Origin: an uncultured Clostridia bacterium
Lineage (GTDB): Bacteria; Bacillota; Clostridia; Christensenellales; UBA1242
Assembly (NCBI GenBank): GCA_944349915.1
Contig: CALVNU010000036.1
Span: forward strand, 1 to 8,000
DNA: 8,000 nt
Direction of reading: 5' to 3'
The notes beneath the pieces were generated by a model, which made no database searches, was not told the origin of the DNA, and saw only the letters and a program-made list of their open reading frames with translations. Both the position numbers and the translations under genes were made by a program. This document shows, piece by piece, positions 4,626 to 8,000 of this stretch (its first letter is position 1; every line of letters begins with the position of its first letter).

Positions 4626-6143
4626 TTAGTCGTTTTCTTCTGGAGTTATGCCGTAAAAATCTTTATCTATGCTAATTAATTCTGGATCTAATTGGGTTGA
4701 GCCAAAAAAGACTTTTAGCAAATCACCATTATATTTTATCTTGAATTGTTCTAAGTAAGAGCATAAATCTTCCACAGTTTTGTTGTTTTTTCTGCTCTCA
4801 TAAATAATAAAATATGTCAAATAGATATAATAATTTGGGTTATATTTTTGTAATGTACTAACAAGCACTTGAGTTAACTCGTCATTGTAATGATATAAAA
4901 CACGAGAATTGTTTTTTACCATTATTTTGAGACTAAATTTTCTTAATTCAAGGTCAATTTGTGGATATTTTTTACGATTTTTTTGATTTTTATTAAACAC
5001 ACAATGATAAGAATCATCGGACTTTGCATATCCCGACATTGCAAAGTGAGTTTCATATTTATCTGCAATTTTATATTTTTTCTCTATAATTTCAATTGCT
5101 TTAATTCTTATCTCTTCAAGGCAGTCGCGTGAAATTTCGATATCTGTAAAATCTAAATTAATCAAATCATAGTTATTTTCCTGCAAAGTAGTTTTGTCCA
5201 TTGGCTCCACATAATTTTGTTCTTGAACTGGTTCCTCTACCTGCTCTTCTGTTTGAATTTCATTTTCCTGCGGTATGTTTAAAGATTGGGTTAATACTTC
5301 TTCGGCTTTCAATATTTTATCTGCTCGTGTAAGTATCCATTTTTGAAAAGCCCATATAGCACGCAAATATATTCTCATATCATGGGGCGTTACATGGCCG
5401 ATAATGGAAAGTATTTCGTTTGCGTTGGTATATCTAGTTTGATATAGATTCAAATAGCCAGGCTTGGTTTTCTCTTGATTAAAATAATAGTCTGTATTAA
5501 AAGGGAAAAGTGGATTAAATTCTCTATCCATAGTTTTTGTAGAAGTTGTTATCGGGCAAATATAAATTCGTTTTGTATTTTCATCCTTTGCATAGATAAG
5601 ACATGGTCTTGTCTTGCCATAATCTTCCAAGCCTAAAGTTATAGCATGAGCCACAACCACCACATCTCCAATTTTTAATTGAGAAAAATCAATTTTAGCA
5701 TCACCATAAGAAAAATTGATTGGAGCATAAGAAAATGCTTGACTCAATTCTTGAACAGGAATTTCTATAGGAGATATGGTTACTTGACCATTTTTGATTA
5801 TGCTACTTAAAACATATAAGCGATTCCACATAAATTCTGCAAACTGCCTTGCCTCACGAGGCAATACTTCTAAATTTATAGTTTTGTTTGTCAATTTATT
5901 GTATTCTGCCAAGATATTCGCTCTTATGTTTATATCAAGATTTTTTGGCATTAATAGATTACCATTTTTAATTTCAAAAACATAAACTGTTTTGGGATGA
6001 GATTCGGATGTAAATTCTATTTTAAAACCTTCATATCTATTTCTAAATGGTGTACGAATTGCTCTAACATACCACTCGGCACCCAATTGATTCTGTATTA
6101 ATTTTGTTAATTTATTAAAGTCAACATTATGTTCGTTTTGCAT
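4626..6143 (-). CDS. large protein with internal PemK/MazF-like domain
   Basis: The product has 505 residues. Residues about 156-265 read like the PemK/MazF ribonuclease toxin fold: IGDVVVV (158-164), GKTRPCLI (176-183) with the Arg179 expected in the active site, ICPITTST (195-202), GYLNLYQTR (229-237) and ILSIIGHVTPHDM (244-256). The N-terminal 150 residues and the C-terminal part (about 330-505) are not recognised. They are joined by a Glu/Gln-rich linker (about 293-325). Free-standing MazF toxins are about 110-120 residues, so this is an unusual architecture. No membrane segment or signal peptide is visible. It has its own promoter and terminator, and an AAAGGAG site 10 nt before the ATG. 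No typical antitoxin gene precedes it. Ribonuclease activity is inferred from the fold only, and the domain may have another role. Confidence 0.8.
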   Translation of the reverse strand: MQNEHNVDFNKLTKLIQNQLGAEWYVRAIRTPFRNRYEGFKIEFTSESHPKTVYVFEIKNGNLLMPKNLDINIRANILAEYNKLTNKTINLEVLPREARQFAEFMWNRLYVLSSIIKNGQVTISPIEIPVQELSQAFSYAPINFSYGDAKIDFSQLKIGDVVVVAHAITLGLEDYGKTRPCLIYAKDENTKRIYICPITTSTKTMDREFNPLFPFNTDYYFNQEKTKPGYLNLYQTRYTNANEILSIIGHVTPHDMRIYLRAIWAFQKWILTRADKILKAEEVLTQSLNIPQENEIQTEEQVEEPVQEQNYVEPMDKTTLQENNYDLINLDFTDIEISRDCLEEIRIKAIEIIEKKYKIADKYETHFAMSGYAKSDDSYHCVFNKNQKNRKKYPQIDLELRKFSLKIMVKNNSRVLYHYNDELTQVLVSTLQKYNPNYYIYLTYFIIYESRKNNKTVEDLCSYLEQFKIKYNGDLLKVFFGSTQLDPELISIDKDFYGITPEEND

Positions 6144-6168
6144 TTATAAGTTTCTCCTTTACGATAAT

Positions 6169-6197
6169 ATTATAACGCAGATTTTTCCATAAATCAA
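6169..6197 (-). promoter_or_regulatory. promoter of the mazF-like gene
   Basis: TTGATT (6197-6192), a 17-bp spacer and a perfect TATAAT (6174-6169) predict a start near 6162. This leaves a leader of about 18 nt carrying AAAGGAG before the ATG at 6143. Confidence 0.75.
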
Positions 6198-6264
6198 TAC
6201 CCAATTTGTATAATTTTATAATATTTTGTGGTATATTTTTTTCCTTTAAACTTGATTTTACTAC

Positions 6265-6278
6265 TATCAAATTTGATA
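6265..6278. promoter_or_regulatory. perfect 14-bp palindrome upstream of the mazF-like gene
   Basis: TATCAAATTTGATA is fully self-complementary and lies about 70 bp upstream of the -35 box. Similar TTGATTT-type strings occur nearby at 6252-6259 and in the -35 region. It could be an operator, but AT-rich DNA yields such palindromes by chance. The rest of the 6198-6350 interval shows no gene. Confidence 0.3.
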
Positions 6279-6349
6279 AAAATGATTTGAAAACATGTTA
6301 AAACAGACATAACCTTGCCAAACATATTTTGACAAATAATTTAGTTGAA

Positions 6350-6384
6350 GAAAAATAAAAAAGCCTCCTAAAAAAGAGGCTTTT
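6350..6384 (-). terminator. intrinsic terminator of the Glu-rich gene
   Basis: A perfect 9-bp stem, AAAAGCCTC (6359-6367) with GAGGCTTTT (6376-6384), has an 8-nt loop. On the minus strand it continues into TTTTTTATTTTT. It lies 23 nt after the stop codon and closes the ssrA/Glu-rich unit. Confidence 0.9.
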
Positions 6385-6407
6385 AATATATTTTTTAAGG
6401 TTTTGTA

Positions 6408-7586
6408 TTATTCTTCATCACCGGCTGTGCCAGTAGTGTCTTGAAGTTTTGCAAGCATTTTTTCATGTGTTTCAATGCTTGTTTTAAGGTCTGCGTTTTT
6501 AGATGAAAGAAGATTGAAGATTTGTTCGAGAAGTGGATATCTCTCTTCGTTTTTCTCCATAACTTCTTGGCAATGTTGAACCGAAAGTTTAAGTCCATCA
6601 AGAAGGTCAAGGTCTTCAGAAAGTTTCTTTGCTTTTTCTTCATCAATATCAGAAATATTGTTTACACCATAAAGCACAACTTTTTGTTTTGCAACCAAAG
6701 CTTCTCTTCTGCGCAATTTCTTTTCATCACTTTCAAGTGTTCTCTTAACTTTTCTTAAAGGAATAAACTCTTTCTTGCATTTTCTAAGTTCTTTTTCATT
6801 TGCTTTGAGTTCTTCTTTTTCTTGAGCAATAAGGGCCTCAAGTTCTTCAACAGTAAAGCCAATAACAGCATCATCAACATCGGTGTCATCACTTGTTTCT
6901 TCTGGCTTTTCTTCTGGCTCTTCTGCTTCTTCTGTCTCTTCTGTTTCTTCTGTTTCTTCTGTTTCTTCTGTCTCTTCTGCTTCTTCTGGCTCTTCTTCGG
7001 TAAGGTCAACTTCGTCTTCAGTTTCGTCTTCAGTTTCGCCTTCTTCTTCCTCTTCAGCCTCTTGAGTCAAGCGGTTGATCCTATCAAGAATTTCCTGTCT
7101 GCGTTTAGCAATTCTTTCTGCTTCAGCAATTTCGTCAACAGTTTCTTGAGGCTCTTCTTGTGGTTCTTCTTGAGGTTCTTCCACAGTTTCAGGAGTTCCT
7201 TCTGCTGTTGTCTCTTCGGTTTCTTGAGTAGTAGTTTCTTCAACGCTCTCTTCTGCTTTTTCTTCGCTTGCAAAGTCCTCTTCGCTTTCATTTTCTTCTG
7301 TAACGATTTGTTCATTAGGATTATAAGCCTCAACTTTACCGCCAACCAAGATTACATTTGCATAATCTGGGTCATTTTTGATTTTGTCGGCATCTTCTGG
7401 ATATTTTTCTGCAAGAGCGTTTTGAATTTTTACTCTATCCCTTTTTGTTTTGCCTTTGATAGCCTCATCATCTCTTTTACCGCGACTTGCCAAACTCATG
7501 AAAAGGTCGCCGATGAAATAGATTAAAAATCCCCCAGCGATAATAATTCCAAGAGTAATAACAACGGTTACAATAACAGTGTCCAT
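6408..7586 (-). CDS. membrane-anchored Glu-rich coiled-coil protein, function unknown
   Basis: The product has 392 residues and I do not recognise a family. Residues 4-26 form one hydrophobic helix, followed by a basic stretch (35-52), so the bulk of the protein is probably on the cytoplasmic side. A compact region (50-92) contains DPDYANVILVGGKVEAYNP. Residues about 95-230 are extremely rich in Glu, with QEEP repeats (137-148) and EET/EEA/EEP triplets (199-225). Residues about 245-383 are predicted coiled coil (for example EELEALIAQEKEELKANEKE). The start at 7586 follows a GGGGA site and sits just before the membrane helix. A longer in-frame start at 7661 would lie inside the tmRNA and is rejected. 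It begins 28 nt after the tmRNA 3' end with no terminator between, so it probably shares the ssrA transcript. The antisense frames here are shadows of the repetitive composition. Confidence 0.8.
   Translation of the reverse strand: MDTVIVTVVITLGIIIAGGFLIYFIGDLFMSLASRGKRDDEAIKGKTKRDRVKIQNALAEKYPEDADKIKNDPDYANVILVGGKVEAYNPNEQIVTEENESEEDFASEEKAEESVEETTTQETEETTAEGTPETVEEPQEEPQEEPQETVDEIAEAERIAKRRQEILDRINRLTQEAEEEEEGETEDETEDEVDLTEEEPEEAEETEETEETEETEETEEAEEPEEKPEETSDDTDVDDAVIGFTVEELEALIAQEKEELKANEKELRKCKKEFIPLRKVKRTLESDEKKLRRREALVAKQKVVLYGVNNISDIDEEKAKKLSEDLDLLDGLKLSVQHCQEVMEKNEERYPLLEQIFNLLSSKNADLKTSIETHEKMLAKLQDTTGTAGDEE
6916..6996 (-). repeat. nine 9-bp tandem repeats coding for Glu-Glu-X
   Basis: Nine in-frame 9-bp units (plus-strand form gNNtcttct or close) encode EEP, EEA, five EET, EEA, EEP in the acidic region. 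The three-base variants run GGC, GCT, GTC, GTT, GTT, GTT, GTC, GCT, GGC along the plus strand, a mirror-symmetric order. Such arrays change length easily by slippage without breaking the frame. Confidence 0.85.
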
Positions 7587-7614
7587 AATACTTCCCCTTT
7601 TAATTTTTTTTGTT

Positions 7615-8000
7615 TGGTGGAGACGGCGGGATTTGAACCCGCTTCCAAAAAGCGTCAACAAAGTTTTTCTACGCGTTTAGTTTATGTTTTGCGTTTCATC
7701 AAAATTTAGTCCATAAACAAACAATTTTGACAAGCCTTTTTGTTTTTCTATAGTTATAAAGGCAAACTTGCTATAGAATTTTGGCTTTGTGTTGAACCCG
7801 CGTTTTAACTAGCCAGATTAAAGCGAAGGCTGTTCAAATTTTTTGAACTTGTGTGCCACTTAGGCAGCCATTAAGGCGCCGTTGTAAGCTTTTTCATTGT
7901 TTGCGTTTATTTTTTTGTCCATTTTTAAGGTAGGCCTAGACAACTACCACGCGCTTTACGCTTTGATAACATGCTCCCTGTCGAAACCAATAACGCCCCC
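7615..8000 (-). ncRNA. ssrA: transfer-messenger RNA (tmRNA)
   Basis: tmRNA, with SmpB, rescues stalled ribosomes and adds a degradation tag. The gene is complete and one-piece, 386 nt. The 5' end GGGGGCG (8000-7994) pairs over 7 bp, including two G-U wobbles, with CGTCTCC just before an encoded CCA (7617-7615). The family-typical GTTTCGACAGGGAGC follows the 5' end. The T-arm GCGGGTTCAAATCCCGC lies at about 7625-7641. Between them are the tag frame and several pseudoknot-region stems, for example GTTCAAA/TTTGAAC around 7830-7846. The promoter lies beyond the window. The 3' end must be made by processing, since no terminator follows before the next gene. Confidence 0.97.
7860..7904 (-). CDS. 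tmRNA proteolysis tag reading frame
   Basis: After AAAAAAATAAAC the resume codon GCA (7904-7902) opens 14 codons and a TAA: ANNEKAYNGALMAA. The length fits Firmicutes tags. The final two alanines recognised by ClpX-type proteases are kept, but the third residue from the end is Met where most tags have Leu. The frame is translated only on tmRNA engaged in trans-translation. Confidence 0.9.
   Translation of the reverse strand, partial: ANNEKAYNGALMAA

Noticed and set aside
4230..6143. Classic toxin-antitoxin operon formed by the mazF-like gene and the HTH gene
   Set aside because: A strong terminator and a separate promoter region lie between them. The HTH gene is downstream, and the MazF-like domain is part of a much larger protein.
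6822..7526. Long plus-strand frame rich in Phe, Cys and Ser opposite the Glu-rich gene
   Set aside because: It is the antisense shadow of GAA/GAG-rich codons (TTC/CTT). It has no ribosome site, and its composition reflects the repeats.
7615..7650. A tRNA gene, suggested by the T-arm and CCA
   Set aside because: No anticodon arm follows. The matching 5' end lies at 8000 with the tmRNA signature and a tag frame, so this is the tRNA-like part of tmRNA.
7587..7661. 25-residue N-terminal extension of the Glu-rich protein
   Set aside because: It would be encoded by the tmRNA 3' end. The ATG at 7586 has its own ribosome site and starts just before the membrane helix.

Overview
This is an AT-rich bacterial chromosomal window (roughly one third G+C) in which every convincing gene lies on the minus strand. 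TGA is used as a stop (acpS, recX, yigZ), so the standard code applies. The tyrosine T-box, the strong Shine-Dalgarno sites, the intrinsic terminators with long U-runs and a 14-residue tmRNA tag point to a low-GC Gram-positive (Firmicutes-like, probably clostridial) organism. The species cannot be read from the sequence.

Layout in the direction of transcription (high to low coordinates). (1) A complete one-piece tmRNA gene, ssrA (8000-7615), with its tag reading frame. Directly behind it, with no terminator between, is a gene for a membrane-anchored, glutamate-rich, coiled-coil protein of unknown function (7586-6408), closed by an intrinsic terminator. (2) A monocistronic gene with its own promoter and terminator (6143-4626) encodes a 505-residue protein with a PemK/MazF-like domain in the middle of two unrecognised regions. 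(3) A small Cro/CI-type DNA-binding protein (4436-4230) sits behind two inverted copies of a palindromic operator-like sequence. It is followed by ung, uracil-DNA glycosylase (4193-3534), whose promoter sits so close to the ATG that the mRNA is probably leaderless. (4) A sigma-A promoter right after ung drives a tyrosine-specific T-box leader of about 640 nt. This is followed by the tightly packed operon tyrS-yigZ-recX-acpS (2850-288), closed by a bidirectional terminator at 105-139.

The most unusual part is the tyrS leader (about 3494-2851). Stem I with a UAC specifier, the antiterminator and the terminator arms of a normal T-box are all recognisable. However, about 272 bp have been added between Stem I and the antiterminator, and about 150 bp inside the terminator loop. 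The first insert carries two 61-bp direct repeats and a long hairpin, and is flanked by a 7-bp duplication (gcctaaa). The second carries three back-to-back perfect hairpins. In addition, the nucleotides of the antiterminator bulge that should pair with the tRNA CCA end are changed. The leader therefore looks like a riboswitch colonised by small non-coding repeat elements, which may have lost or altered its control.

Functionally the window is mostly housekeeping: charging of tRNA-Tyr, activation of acyl carrier protein, control of recombination, uracil repair and ribosome rescue. The mazF-like gene, the small regulator and the glutamate-rich protein are the accessory or uncharacterised part.
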